Shown here in pieces: positions 25,375 to 34,507 of a stretch of 64,000 nucleotides of DNA. This DNA comes from Acidobacteriota bacterium (GTDB lineage: Bacteria > Acidobacteriota > Thermoanaerobaculia > Multivoradales > Multivoraceae), in the NCBI GenBank assembly GCA_026707545.1, contig JAPOWR010000001.1, forward strand, positions 372,001-436,000, written 5' to 3'. Position 1 is the first letter of the stretch. Each line of letters starts with the position of its first letter. The notes below the pieces were generated by a model. That model was not told the DNA's origin, ran no database searches, and was given only the letters and a program-made list of their open reading frames with translations. The position numbers and the translations under genes are program-made.

Positions 25375-26907
25375 TCAGGCGTCTCCCCAGCGGTCCTTGA
25401 CGGCGGCGCGGTCGATTTCGCCCTTGCCGGTGCGGGGTAGCTTGTCGGTGAAGATCACATCGCGCGGGCGCTTGAACCGGGCGATGCGCGAACCGACGTG
25501 CTCGCGGACCGCTTCCTGGTCCAGGCCGGCTTCCGGATCGGCCTCGACGACGGCCCGGATCGCCTCGCCCCAGCGGTCGTCGCTGACTCCGAACACGCAG
25601 GCGGAATGGACGGCGTCGATCTCAAGGATCGCGGCTTCGACCTCGGCCGGATAGACGTTCTCGCCGCCGGGCTTGATCAGCTCCTTCTCCGGCTTGCGGG
25701 CGACGTAGAACAGGTTGCCTTCCTCGTCGAAGCGTCCGATGTCGCCGGTGTGGTGCCAGCCGCCCCGGAAGGTGTGCGCCGTGACGTCGGGCTGCCCGTC
25801 GTAACCCAGAAACACGAGCGGTCCGCGGACGACGATCTCGCCGTCCTCGCCGGCAGGCACCTCGCGGTCGTCGTCGTCGACCAGGCGTACGCTGCAGAGT
25901 TCCGCCGCCTTGCCGGCGCAGCCGAGACGCTCGCGGGCGTTCTGGATCGTGACGAAACCGCTCGTCTCGCACTGTCCGAAGCCGGCCCAGAAGGTGGCGT
26001 CCGTCTCATCATGCAGCCGCTGCATCGTGTCGGGCGAGTCGAGGCCGGTGACGTGGCGGAGGCTGGCAAGACGGCTGCCGGCATCGGCGGCCGCGTCCAG
26101 CAGGGTGGTGAGCACCGGTGGGAAATCGCTGATCATCGTGATCGCGTAGCGGTCGATCAGCTCGACGGCCTGGACCGGGTCGTACTTCGCGGTGACCACG
26201 TTCGCGCCGCCCGCGTGGAAGACGCTCAGCAGGTGGCCGAGCGCCGCGATGTGGAAGAGGGGAAGCGCGACCAGGTTGCGGTCCGAGCCGTCGAGGCCGA
26301 GCGACGCGATCTCCTGCAGGTTGGCCCAGACCAGGTTCGAGTGGCTGAGCAGCGCGCCGCGCGGGATGACGTCGACGGCGGCGGTCGCAATGACGGCGAA
26401 GGGTTCGCCGGCGGAGACGTCGGGCCGCGGCAGGTCGTTTGCCGCGCCGGCGCCGGCGTAGAGCGAGTCCAGCGAAGCGTAGCCTTCCGCCGGATCGTCG
26501 CCGAACTGGAACCAGTGGGGGATCGCGTCATCGCCGGGGCCGCCAGGTACCGCGTCGAGGAAGTCGCTGCCTGTGACGAACGCCTGGGGCTGCGCCCGTT
26601 CGCGGACGAGCATCTCGATCTCCCCGGGCTGCAGCCGCCAGTTGATCGGGTAGACGACGATGCCCTGGCGGGCGCAGGCGAGATAGAGCTCGACGTAGGC
26701 CGCCGAGTTCTGGGCCAGCACCGCGAGACGGTCAGAGACCTCGAGCCCGAGGCCGTCGAGCCCCGCCGCCAGCGCGTCGACTCGTTCGCGGAGTTCGGCG
26801 AAGCTCCGTTCCTCGCCGTCCTCCGTGACCAGCGCGAGCCGGTCGCCGAACGCCGTCGCGTTGCGGACGAGAACGTCGTAGAGCGTGAAGTTCTGAACGT
26901 GGGACAC
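25375..26907 (-). CDS. AMP-forming acyl-CoA synthetase/ligase (ANL superfamily)
   Basis: About 510 residues of the adenylate-forming enzyme family, which activates carboxylic acids as acyl-AMP and then acyl-CoA. The N-terminal domain begins with NFTLYDVLVRNATAFGDRLALV. FWAGFGQCETSG is the ATP-binding A5-type region, WHHTGDIGRFDEEGNL the A7 Asp region, and the C-terminal lysine is in LPRTGKGEIDR. The P-loop A3 motif is weak (ATAAVDVIPRGALLSHSN), lacking the usual Ser/Thr-Gly run, which could lower activity. GTG 26907 is preferred; ATG 26961 would leave only 19 bases to the divergent gene. Substrate chain length unknown. Confidence 0.8.
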   Translation of the reverse strand: MSHVQNFTLYDVLVRNATAFGDRLALVTEDGEERSFAELRERVDALAAGLDGLGLEVSDRLAVLAQNSAAYVELYLACARQGIVVYPINWRLQPGEIEMLVRERAQPQAFVTGSDFLDAVPGGPGDDAIPHWFQFGDDPAEGYASLDSLYAGAGAANDLPRPDVSAGEPFAVIATAAVDVIPRGALLSHSNLVWANLQEIASLGLDGSDRNLVALPLFHIAALGHLLSVFHAGGANVVTAKYDPVQAVELIDRYAITMISDFPPVLTTLLDAAADAGSRLASLRHVTGLDSPDTMQRLHDETDATFWAGFGQCETSGFVTIQNARERLGCAGKAAELCSVRLVDDDDREVPAGEDGEIVVRGPLVFLGYDGQPDVTAHTFRGGWHHTGDIGRFDEEGNLFYVARKPEKELIKPGGENVYPAEVEAAILEIDAVHSACVFGVSDDRWGEAIRAVVEADPEAGLDQEAVREHVGSRIARFKRPRDVIFTDKLPRTGKGEIDRAAVKDRWGDA

Positions 26908-26968
26908 GGTGTGCGGAGCTTCAGGCGGGGAGCGAACCGGCGCGCACTTTATCAACGGCATCCGCCGC

Positions 26969-26974
26969 TACACT
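26969..26974 (+). promoter_or_regulatory. -10 box (CGCTACACTCC) for a leaderless nuclease mRNA
   Basis: TACACT ends seven bases before the ATG at 26981, with no room for a ribosome-binding site. The flanking CGCTACACTCC is identical to the sequence at 9663-9673. Confidence 0.45.
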
Positions 26975-26980
26975 CCGTCC

Positions 26981-28039
26981 ATGCCTACACGACGATGGAA
27001 TCTGATCGTCCTGTTCGCGCTCCTCCTGGCGCTGACGACGCCCGTTCACGCCTGGAACGACTTCGGCCACGAGGTCGTGGCCCGCATCGCCTGGCAGGAA
27101 CTCGAACCTGAGGTCCGGAGTCGGGTCCTGGCGTTGTTCCGGCAGGCGCCTCGGGACAGCCTGATGCACTGTCTCGATCTGAACCAGGATCGGCGTCGGG
27201 GCTGCGGTCGGTTCGCCTACCGCCTGGGGGATGCCGAGAGCAGCGAAGACGGCGACCGGATCCTGTTCGAGCGGGCCGCCTACTGGCCCGACCTGGCGCG
27301 GCAGCTCGACAAGTACAACCGTCCGACCTGGCACTACATCGGCTGGACCTGGCGCCAGGGTGCCGACGGGACCGCCCACGACACGGATCTGCCGGTGCCC
27401 GAGCCGAATGCCGTGAGCCAGTTGGTCGAACTTGCGCGGTCCGTTGCCGATACGTCCGTTCGGCCGGGCAGGCGGGCCATCCACCTGGCCTGGATCTTTC
27501 ACCTCGTCGGCGACGTCCATCAGCCGCTCCACGCCGCGTCGCGGGTCACCGATCGGCGGGACGAGCGCGAAGGCGACCGCGGTGGCAACGGCTTCGGTCT
27601 CGACGAGTGGAACCGGAATCTGCACGCCTTCTGGGACGGGGCCCTGGACGGCCGGTTCCGGGCCGGGCACCGGCGGCAGGCGCTTGCTCAGTTGACCTCC
27701 CGGGCCAACCGCCAACCGCCGCCCGAGCAGTTCTGGAGGGCCTTCGGCGAACTCCGCGACCGCGAGTACGAGGCCCGCAAGGACCGGGTCGCGGCCGAGG
27801 CTCGCGCGCGCCACCCGCTCGACGACGCGGTGCGGGCGAACCTCAAGTCCGGCGACTTCGAAGCCTGGGCACGGGAGTCCAACCAGATCGTCCGGAACAC
27901 CCTCTATCCCCCCGACCTCATTCGCGGGGAAGCACCGTCCGGTGCCTACGCCGACCGGGCCTACGACATCTCCCTGCAGCGCGCCGCCCTCGCCGGCTAC
28001 CGCCTGGCCGACCTCCTCACCAACCTCCTGGCGCCCTAG
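26981..28039 (+). CDS. secreted S1/P1-type zinc nuclease
   Basis: 352 residues. The signal peptide ends in VHA, exposing the mature N-terminal tryptophan (W25) that in S1/P1 nucleases is itself a zinc ligand, next to H30 in WNDFGH. Other zinc ligands are visible in AYWPDLAR, TWHYIGW, FHLVGDVHQPLH and LHAFWDGAL. These trinuclear-zinc enzymes cut single-stranded DNA and RNA and release 3'-phosphates from nucleotides, here probably in the periplasm. It is longer than the fungal enzymes (about 270 mature residues), with inserts rich in Arg. Seven bases separate it from the ThpR gene. Confidence 0.88.
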   Translation: MPTRRWNLIVLFALLLALTTPVHAWNDFGHEVVARIAWQELEPEVRSRVLALFRQAPRDSLMHCLDLNQDRRRGCGRFAYRLGDAESSEDGDRILFERAAYWPDLARQLDKYNRPTWHYIGWTWRQGADGTAHDTDLPVPEPNAVSQLVELARSVADTSVRPGRRAIHLAWIFHLVGDVHQPLHAASRVTDRRDEREGDRGGNGFGLDEWNRNLHAFWDGALDGRFRAGHRRQALAQLTSRANRQPPPEQFWRAFGELRDREYEARKDRVAAEARARHPLDDAVRANLKSGDFEAWARESNQIVRNTLYPPDLIRGEAPSGAYADRAYDISLQRAALAGYRLADLLTNLLAP

Positions 28040-28046
28040 ACGCGCG

Positions 28047-28607
28047 TTGCCCCGTCTGTTCGTTGCCCTCGACCTGCCTCCGGAGTTGAAGGCGGCCGTC
28101 CGAAGCCTGCAGTTCGGCCTTCGAAACGCCCGTTGGCTGGACGACGCCGGTCTGCATCTCACGCTGGCGTTCATCGGCGAGGTCGACGGCCCTGCCGTGG
28201 AGCGGGTCGAAGATGCTCTGGCCGAGGTCGAGGCCGAACCGATCCATGTCGAGCTTCACGGCCTCGGTTGCTTTCCCGGGCGCGGCGACCCGCGAGTGTT
28301 GTGGACGGGCGCGGCGCCCAAGGCCGAGCTTGCGGCCCTTGCCGCCGCTGTCGCGCGGGCCCTCCGGCGAGCCGGCGTGGCGCTGAAGCGCCGGAGGTTC
28401 ACTCCCCACGTCAGTCTGGTTCGATTCCGCCGGCCGCCGCCGCGCGTTGACCTGGAGAGGTACCTGGCGACCCACTCCCTGTTCCGCAGCCCGGTCTGCG
28501 AAGTCGCGTCGTTTCATCTGTACTCGAGCATCCTGCACCCGTCGGGGGCGCGCCACACGATCGAGGCGACGTACCCGCTGGAGCGAAACGAAGACGGAGC
28601 CAACTGA
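28047..28607 (+). CDS. thpR: RNA 2',3'-cyclic phosphodiesterase (2'-5' RNA ligase family)
   Basis: 186 residues starting at TTG 28047, which gives the standard N-terminus MPRLFVALDLPPELK. Both catalytic H-x-(T/S)-L motifs of the 2H phosphoesterase superfamily are intact: HLTL at 37-40 and HVSL at 121-124. ThpR hydrolyses 2',3'-cyclic phosphate ends of RNA to 2'-phosphates. Its place just behind a secreted S1/P1 nuclease could be chance or could link RNA scavenging steps. No Shine-Dalgarno is visible, so translation may be coupled to the nuclease gene. Confidence 0.85.
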   Translation: MPRLFVALDLPPELKAAVRSLQFGLRNARWLDDAGLHLTLAFIGEVDGPAVERVEDALAEVEAEPIHVELHGLGCFPGRGDPRVLWTGAAPKAELAALAAAVARALRRAGVALKRRRFTPHVSLVRFRRPPPRVDLERYLATHSLFRSPVCEVASFHLYSSILHPSGARHTIEATYPLERNEDGAN

Positions 28608-28685
28608 GACGACTCCGCGGTCTCCCTCGGGCTGAGCGATGACAGGGCAACGACGGATGCTCTGGCACGTCGGTTGCACCCCGAT

Positions 28686-28719
28686 TGTTCACGATGAACG
28701 ACCTGTTCACGATGAACGA
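28686..28719 (+). promoter_or_regulatory. tandem palindromic operator
   Basis: TGTTCACGATGAACGA occurs twice, at 28686-28701 and 28704-28719, an 18-bp period. Each copy holds the palindrome GTTCA-CGA-TGAAC. The pair ends six bases before the GGAGGAG of the lipoprotein gene, ideally placed for repression or for control of translation. Confidence 0.5.
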
Positions 28720-28737
28720 ACAATGGGAGGAGACTCA

Positions 28738-29172
28738 ATGAAGAAGATCTTGGTGCCGATGTTCCTGATCCTTGCCCTGGCGGCCTGCGACGACTTCCGC
28801 AGCCCCGCCGGGGTGGGAGAGGGAGCGGAAGGGAGCGGACACAGCGAAAGCGGTGAAAGCGGAGGAGAGTTGGGCGAGTCCGGAAACCGTTACAACCCTG
28901 GAGACACGGCCTACGAAAGCCGCCAGGGCGTCGACCTTGTGATGTCTCACTACAGGCCTGGCGACAGATTCGAGGGGACGATCACAAACACGACCGGCCG
29001 GCCGATCTCCAACGTCCGGGTGGAGATCCACCTGTCGAACGGAACGGAACTGGGCCCCACGCCGAACGTCACGCTGGCTGCCGGCGAGATGCTGGACGTC
29101 GAGCTCGACGCGGCGGGCCAGAGCTTCGCCTGGTGGTCGGTCCACGTCGAGATCGGCAGCAGCGGCTCCTAG
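28738..29172 (+). CDS. small lipoprotein with FxLYD-like domain
   Basis: 144 residues. The start ATG 28738 follows GGAGGAG closely. SPase II lipobox LALAAC, then a Gly/Ser/Glu-rich linker (about residues 30-55) and a compact beta domain with GTITNTTGRPISNVRVEIHL, reminiscent of FxLYD/DUF3426-type domains that sit under the outer membrane. No enzyme motif. The tandem palindromes directly upstream suggest tight regulation. Its stop overlaps by four bases the stop of the convergent hydrolase gene. Confidence 0.65.
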   Translation: MKKILVPMFLILALAACDDFRSPAGVGEGAEGSGHSESGESGGELGESGNRYNPGDTAYESRQGVDLVMSHYRPGDRFEGTITNTTGRPISNVRVEIHLSNGTELGPTPNVTLAAGEMLDVELDAAGQSFAWWSVHVEIGSSGS

Positions 29173-30125
29173 TCGGCTGAAGGCAGCCGCTCCACGAAGC
29201 CCCGGATCGACTCGACGAGTTGATCCGGGGCGTCGTAGTGGACCATGTGGCCTGCCGCGGCGATCTCCTCGTGTTCGCCGTTCCGAAACAGGGAGATGCG
29301 GCGCGCGACTTCGGCCGGTTCAGGCGTGGCGTGCTGTTCGTCGACGCCGCGGCGGCTGCTCCAGAACTCGTTGGCGAGGGCCGCGGTGAGGATGAGGGTG
29401 GGGCAGGTGACCCAGCTCCAGCGTTCCTCCGAGGCTTCAGGCACGTTCGACATCCAGGTCATGACCACCTGGGGATCCCACTTCCACTCCAGGCCTCCTG
29501 AGGCGAGGGGTCGAGTGCCTAGATCGACGAACTCGCGGGCGCGGTCCGGATCGAGGCGGGGGTGGACGCGCTTCAGCAGGTCCCAGGCGTGGTTCCTGGA
29601 CGCGACCATCCGGTGTTTGCGCGGGTGGGTCAGCGCTTCGATCCCCATCCTGGCCCGCTTCTGCTTGACCTCTTCGGGGAAGCGGTTCAGCGCATAGGGC
29701 GGACCGAGACCCTCGATCAGCACGATGGCCCGTGGCAGTTCGGCGAAGATGCCGGCCCACTGGGCGACGACCTGGCCTCCGAGGCTGTGCCCGATGACGA
29801 GCGGCCGCTTGAGTTCACTGTCCAGGAAGACGGCGTGCAGGTCGGCGATGTGGTGGGCCATCGTGTAGATGCCGGGATGGGCGCTGTCCCCGTGGCCCCG
29901 GAGATCGTAGGCCACCACCCGGTGGTCCGCCGCGAGCGCCTCCGCCACGGGTGCGAGCGTCAGGGCGAAGTCCTGGATGCCGTGGGCGAGGAGGATTCCG
30001 GGCTGGTCCGGACGGCCCCACTCGTAGACCTCGAGCTCGGTGCCGCTCGCCTCGATGCGGCGCCGCACCGGTGGGGCGGTCGCCGGTTCGACGCGAAGCG
30101 CGGTCGGGGCTGCGGCGGCGGTCAT
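29169..30125 (-). CDS. alpha/beta hydrolase
   Basis: 318 residues. LLAHGIQDF is the oxyanion-hole loop, VVAYDLRGHGDS the strand before the elbow, GHSLGGQVV holds the nucleophilic serine, and AAGHMVHYD the catalytic histidine. It resembles esterases and epoxide-hydrolase-like or haloperoxidase-like enzymes, and the substrate is unknown. No signal peptide. The start ATG overlaps the stop of the large Asp-box protein gene (ATGA), so the two are co-translated. Confidence 0.8.
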   Translation of the reverse strand: MTAAAAPTALRVEPATAPPVRRRIEASGTELEVYEWGRPDQPGILLAHGIQDFALTLAPVAEALAADHRVVAYDLRGHGDSAHPGIYTMAHHIADLHAVFLDSELKRPLVIGHSLGGQVVAQWAGIFAELPRAIVLIEGLGPPYALNRFPEEVKQKRARMGIEALTHPRKHRMVASRNHAWDLLKRVHPRLDPDRAREFVDLGTRPLASGGLEWKWDPQVVMTWMSNVPEASEERWSWVTCPTLILTAALANEFWSSRRGVDEQHATPEPAEVARRISLFRNGEHEEIAAAGHMVHYDAPDQLVESIRGFVERLPSAD

Positions 30126-33100
30126 GGAGGAGCTACCAGTTGGAAGCCACTTTCGGCCAGGGTTCGGTTGAGGGTCGCCAGCGGGCCGGCAAGCGTAGCG
30201 TCGAAACGGTCTCGCTGCTCGGCGAGTTGGGCACTGAGCCGTTGCCACAGCGCGAGCTGCTGATCGGTCGGCCGGGCGTCCGCCTGTCCGACCGAGCGCG
30301 CGATGTAGGTGAGCCGCGCGTACAGCCGGCGCTGCCAGCGCAGACTGTCCTGGCCGGTGCCGGTGAGCCGCAGATCGAAGAAGGCCTCCTGGATCGCGCG
30401 GAGTTCCTCTATCAGCGGGGTGACGTGCGCCGCCGCTTCGGCCAGGTCGGCCTCGTCGCTTTCCCGCAGCCGATCTTCGAGTTGGCGCAGGTCGCGGCGG
30501 AGCCGTTCCGCTCCGTTGATCACCCGGGCCGCGGTTTCGATGCCGTCGCGGATCTCCGCCAGCAGGGCGTGCTGGGTGGCCAGGTCGTCGGTGGAAGCGG
30601 GTGAGTCCGGATCGAGCAGGAGGTCCATCTCGACCGCAGAGTTCGGCTCGACGACATCTTCCGCCTCGTCATCGGCCCCGGACCCGTCCTCACGGAGGAC
30701 GAGTTCGAGCCGGTAGCTCCCCGGGGCCGCGAGCATCGAGAAGCGGCCGCCGTCCGGAAGCGGCCGCCAGCCCTGTTCGGGCATTTCCCAGTCGGGCCGT
30801 TCGTCCGGCTTCGTCATCAGCCGGACCTGGGTGGTGGGCTCGTGGCGGAGGTCCCAGTCGGTGCGGTGAAGGCCCGGTTCCGCCGGCAGATCGTCCAGGG
30901 CGCGGATCAGGTTGCCACGGGCGTCGCGGATACGGATCGTCGCGCGCCTCTGACTCTCGGCGTCCACGTTGGAAGGCGTTTCGCCGGAGGCGGTTGCCGG
31001 AATCCAATAGTGAAGCAGCGCGCCGTACGGCGGATTCGTGCCGGTCGCGGGAACGTCGGGTTGGGCCATCGGCGCGCCGCGGGTGCGGAAGCGGTAGGTG
31101 ACGCGTGGTGGCAGCAGCTCGGGGCCGTCGTTGGACAGGCCGCGGGTGATCGCGCGTAGCGGGGTCAGGTCGTCGAGGATCCAGATGCCGCGGCCATAGG
31201 TGGCGACGACCAGGTCGTCGAAGTGCTCCTGAACCCCGATCCAGTGCACCGGCGCCGGAGGCAGGTTCGCCTCGCCGTCGCCACGGCGGGAGAGACGCTG
31301 CCAGCCGGTGCCGTCATCGAAGGAAACCCAGAGGGCGTTCTCAGTGCCCAGGAAGAGCAGCCCCGGTTCCTCCGGGTCCTCGCGGATCGCGTGGACGTTC
31401 GCGAGCGGGCCGCGCGGCAGGCCCGCTGCGAGATCGGTCCAGGTTGCGCCGTAGTCGTTTGTCCGGAACACGTAGGGGGTCGTGTCGCCCTCCTGGTGAC
31501 GGTCGATCGCGACATAAGCCGTGCCGGCGTCGACGTTCGAAGGATCGATGTTCCGAACCGTGCCGAGAGGCGGCAGGCCGGGGAGGTTGGCCGTCACGTT
31601 GGTCCAGGATGTGCCGCCGTCCCGGGTCAACTGGACCTGGCCGTCGTTCGTGCCGGCCCAGATCAGGCCGGGCTCGATCGGGCTCTCCGCGATCGCGAAC
31701 ACGACCGGCGCGATCGTCGGGCCGGCGTCGTCGAAGGTCAGACCGCCGGTGCGGCGCATCAGGGCGGGGTCGGCGGTCGTCAGATCCGGCGAGATCCGCT
31801 CCCAGCTCTGGCCCCGGTCGCGGCTCCTGTGGACGAACTGGCTGCCCGCGTAGACGGCCTCCGGATCGTGCGGCGAGGTGGCGAAGGGGGCGGTCCACTG
31901 GAATCGGTACTCGAGGTCCGACGCGGGCGAACCCTCGATCGCCAGCGGCCAGACGCTGACGTCGCGGGCCTGGCCTGAGCGCAGGTCGTAGAGTTCGAGC
32001 TGGCCGTCGTAGCAGCCGGTCCAGACCAGGTCCGGGTCGGCGCGGTGGACCATCGAGAAACCGACCTCGCAGCCGCCGACCGAGTGCCACTCGCCGACCG
32101 GAATGCCCGCCGTGCGGCCGCCGTAGAGCACCCGGCTCGGTCCGCGCATCGAGGGCCCGTCCTGGCGGTTGCCGTAGACGTAGTAGGGCACCCGGTCGTC
32201 GGTCGACACGTGGTACATCTGGGCGATCGGCAGTTGCGGGCGGTACCAGGAGTGGCCGCGGTCGTTCGTGATGCTGACGCCGCCGTCATGGCCGACGATC
32301 CTTCGGTCCGGATCGACCGGATCGATCCAGATGTCGTGATGATCCCAGCCGGGTTGGTCGAAGCCCTCGGTTGCGAGGGTGCGGCCGCCGTCGAGCGAGA
32401 CCGACTGCCGGGTGGCGACGAACGTGATCTCGTCCGCGCGGTCGGGCGCGGCGGCCATTCGCGTGTAGTAGAGCGGCCGGGTGATCAGGTTGAGGTCGCG
32501 GCTGATCAACCGCCACGAGTCGCCCCGGTCGTCGGAGCGCCAGAGGACGCCGGCGAAGGGATCGGAGGGAGCGAAGTCGCGGTTCGAACTCGTCTCGATC
32601 AGGGCATAGACGCGGTCCGGATCGTGGGCCGACACGGCGAGTCCGATCTTGCCCAGTGGCGGCTCGGGCAGACCGGGGCTTTCGAGAGGCGCCCACGTGG
32701 CGCCGCCGTCCCTGGACCGGTAGAGGCCGCTGCCGGGGCCGCCGCTGGTGCGGCCGGAGGTTCTGATCTCGATCTGCCAGGCGGCGGCGTAGACCTGCCG
32801 CGGATTGTCCGGCGTGTACGCGAGATCGATGATGCCGGTGTCGGCGTCGACGAACAGGGCGTGCTCCCAGGTGGCGCCGCCGTCGGTCGTGCGGAAGACG
32901 CCGCGACCTGCTTCGTCACGCTCCTGGGGCCCGTAGGCGTGGCCGAGTGCCGCGACCAGTGCGGTGTCGGGGTCTTCGGGATGGACGATGATCCGCCCGA
33001 TGCGGCCGGTGCGGTCAAGGCCGAGGTGTTCGAAGCTGTCGCCGGCGTCGGTTGATCGATAGACGCCGTTGCCGATCGAGATGTTGCTGCGGATGAAGCT

Positions 33101-33421
33101 CTCGCCGGTCCCGACCCAGATCACGTTCGGGTCGGAGGGAGCGACCGCGATCGAGCCGATCGAGGCGGCTTCCTGGCGGTCGAAGATCGGCTCCCATCCG
33201 ACACCGCCATCGTTGCTGCGCCAGAGCCCGCCCGAAGCGGCGCCGGCGTAGTAGGTCCGCGGATCGCCGGGGACGCCGGCGACCGCTGAAACCCGGTTAC
33301 CGATCGGTCCGATGTGACGGAACGTGAATGCGTCGAGAAGCTGGGGCGGCGTCTCCGCGGCCGGCTGGGCGGCCGCGGCGGCAGCACAGAGCAGTAGGAC
33401 GAGGAACGCTCTGTGACGCAA
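30122..33421 (-). CDS. secreted Asp-box (BNR/VPS10-like) beta-propeller protein
   Basis: 1099 residues with a signal peptide (ALVLLLCAAAAAA type). At least seven Asp-box motifs S/T-x-D-x-G-x-x-W/F are seen, for example SNDGGVGWE, STDAGDSFE, TTDGGATWE, SRDGGATWA, SDDRGDSWR, SRDRGQSWE and TRDGGTSWT. They imply one or two propellers like those of sortilin and bacterial sialidase-like proteins. A C-terminal region of about 300 residues follows, with a helical segment near the end. Such proteins are abundant in Acidobacteriota, with unknown ligand. The start is TTG at 33421, with AGGAGG abutting it, so the true start is somewhat uncertain. Confidence 0.8.
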   Translation of the reverse strand: MRHRAFLVLLLCAAAAAAQPAAETPPQLLDAFTFRHIGPIGNRVSAVAGVPGDPRTYYAGAASGGLWRSNDGGVGWEPIFDRQEAASIGSIAVAPSDPNVIWVGTGESFIRSNISIGNGVYRSTDAGDSFEHLGLDRTGRIGRIIVHPEDPDTALVAALGHAYGPQERDEAGRGVFRTTDGGATWEHALFVDADTGIIDLAYTPDNPRQVYAAAWQIEIRTSGRTSGGPGSGLYRSRDGGATWAPLESPGLPEPPLGKIGLAVSAHDPDRVYALIETSSNRDFAPSDPFAGVLWRSDDRGDSWRLISRDLNLITRPLYYTRMAAAPDRADEITFVATRQSVSLDGGRTLATEGFDQPGWDHHDIWIDPVDPDRRIVGHDGGVSITNDRGHSWYRPQLPIAQMYHVSTDDRVPYYVYGNRQDGPSMRGPSRVLYGGRTAGIPVGEWHSVGGCEVGFSMVHRADPDLVWTGCYDGQLELYDLRSGQARDVSVWPLAIEGSPASDLEYRFQWTAPFATSPHDPEAVYAGSQFVHRSRDRGQSWERISPDLTTADPALMRRTGGLTFDDAGPTIAPVVFAIAESPIEPGLIWAGTNDGQVQLTRDGGTSWTNVTANLPGLPPLGTVRNIDPSNVDAGTAYVAIDRHQEGDTTPYVFRTNDYGATWTDLAAGLPRGPLANVHAIREDPEEPGLLFLGTENALWVSFDDGTGWQRLSRRGDGEANLPPAPVHWIGVQEHFDDLVVATYGRGIWILDDLTPLRAITRGLSNDGPELLPPRVTYRFRTRGAPMAQPDVPATGTNPPYGALLHYWIPATASGETPSNVDAESQRRATIRIRDARGNLIRALDDLPAEPGLHRTDWDLRHEPTTQVRLMTKPDERPDWEMPEQGWRPLPDGGRFSMLAAPGSYRLELVLREDGSGADDEAEDVVEPNSAVEMDLLLDPDSPASTDDLATQHALLAEIRDGIETAARVINGAERLRRDLRQLEDRLRESDEADLAEAAAHVTPLIEELRAIQEAFFDLRLTGTGQDSLRWQRRLYARLTYIARSVGQADARPTDQQLALWQRLSAQLAEQRDRFDATLAGPLATLNRTLAESGFQLVAPP

Positions 33422-33425
33422 CCTC

Positions 33426-34448
33426 CTAGTAGCCGACCTGCTTGTTGACGACGTTGCGGAGCGGTCTGCCGGTCGCGAAGCGCGTGATGTTGTCGCGTAG
33501 CAGCTTCGTCCGCCGCTCCTCCAGGCGATCGGAGATCGTCGCCAGGTGGGGCGTGATCGTCACGTTCGACATGGTCCACAGCGGGTGGTCGGACGGCAGC
33601 GGTTCGGGATCCGTGACGTCGAGGCCGGCGGCCCGGACCCTGCCGCTCGTGAGGGCGGCGACCAGGGCGTCCGTGTCGACGATCTTGCCGCGCGAGATGT
33701 TGATGAAGTAGACGTCCTGCTTCATCAGTTCGAACTGGCGGGCGCCGATCATGCCCTCCGTGGCCGGCGTGTGCGGCACGGAGGAAAAGACGACGTCGGC
33801 CCGGGGCAGCAGGTCGTCGAGTCCGTCCGGCTTGCCGACGTAGGCCACGTCGCGGTGGATTGGAATGTCCTTCGGATCGACGGCGAGCACGGTCATGCCG
33901 AAGGCCGCGGCCCGCTGCGCGATCTGGGTGCCGATGCCGCCCAGGCCGATCACGACGGCCGTCTTCCCGCGGAGCTCGATCATCGGCAGTTCTCGCTCCG
34001 TGTTCCAGCCCTCGGACATCTGGGCGTTGAACGCCTTCAGGTTGCGGGTGAAGTTGAGCAGCAGGGCGAAGGCGTGGTCGGCGATCTCCGGGCCCTGAAT
34101 GATCTTCGCGTTCGTCAGCACGATGTCGCTGTCGCGCAGGTCGGGGATCTCGAGGAAGCCCTCGACACCGGCGGAGTTGCTCTGGATCCAGCGCAGCTTG
34201 CTGTCGGCGACGAGGTAGTTCTCGATTCCGCGGTAGCCCGCGATCAGACCTTCGCACTCGCCGGGATCGACATCGTCGCCGGACAGGAAGCGGAGGCCGG
34301 CGTGCTCGTCCTTCAGGTCGGCCAGGGCGTCGGCGAAGAACTGGGGCATGCAGATCGTCTGGGCAAGTGCCGGCGTGGCGACGACCAACGAACAGAGAAC
34401 GAGGCTGAACAGCACCCGTCCGCGAACCTGAGCGCGAGGATCGAACAT
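33426..34448 (-). CDS. D-2-hydroxyacid dehydrogenase with signal peptide
   Basis: 340 residues of the NAD-dependent D-2-hydroxyacid dehydrogenase family. The Rossmann motif GLGGIG is at 168-173 with D191 as the NAD-selecting acidic residue. The catalytic Arg, Glu and His are in INISRGKIVD, DPEPLPSDHPLW and ITPHLA. Unusually, residues 11-29 form a hydrophobic segment ending in ALA-QT, a clear Sec signal by eye. An NAD enzyme outside the cytoplasm would need a cofactor source, unless the signal is uncleaved or the protein is a repurposed paralogue. A symmetric promoter hairpin lies 60-102 bases upstream. Confidence 0.8.
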   Translation of the reverse strand: MFDPRAQVRGRVLFSLVLCSLVVATPALAQTICMPQFFADALADLKDEHAGLRFLSGDDVDPGECEGLIAGYRGIENYLVADSKLRWIQSNSAGVEGFLEIPDLRDSDIVLTNAKIIQGPEIADHAFALLLNFTRNLKAFNAQMSEGWNTERELPMIELRGKTAVVIGLGGIGTQIAQRAAAFGMTVLAVDPKDIPIHRDVAYVGKPDGLDDLLPRADVVFSSVPHTPATEGMIGARQFELMKQDVYFINISRGKIVDTDALVAALTSGRVRAAGLDVTDPEPLPSDHPLWTMSNVTITPHLATISDRLEERRTKLLRDNITRFATGRPLRNVVNKQVGY

Positions 34449-34507
34449 CGGCGGTGTCTCCCTGAGCAGTCAGTTCCGTCTCGACGAAACCTGTGTTGCG
34501 AAGGGGT

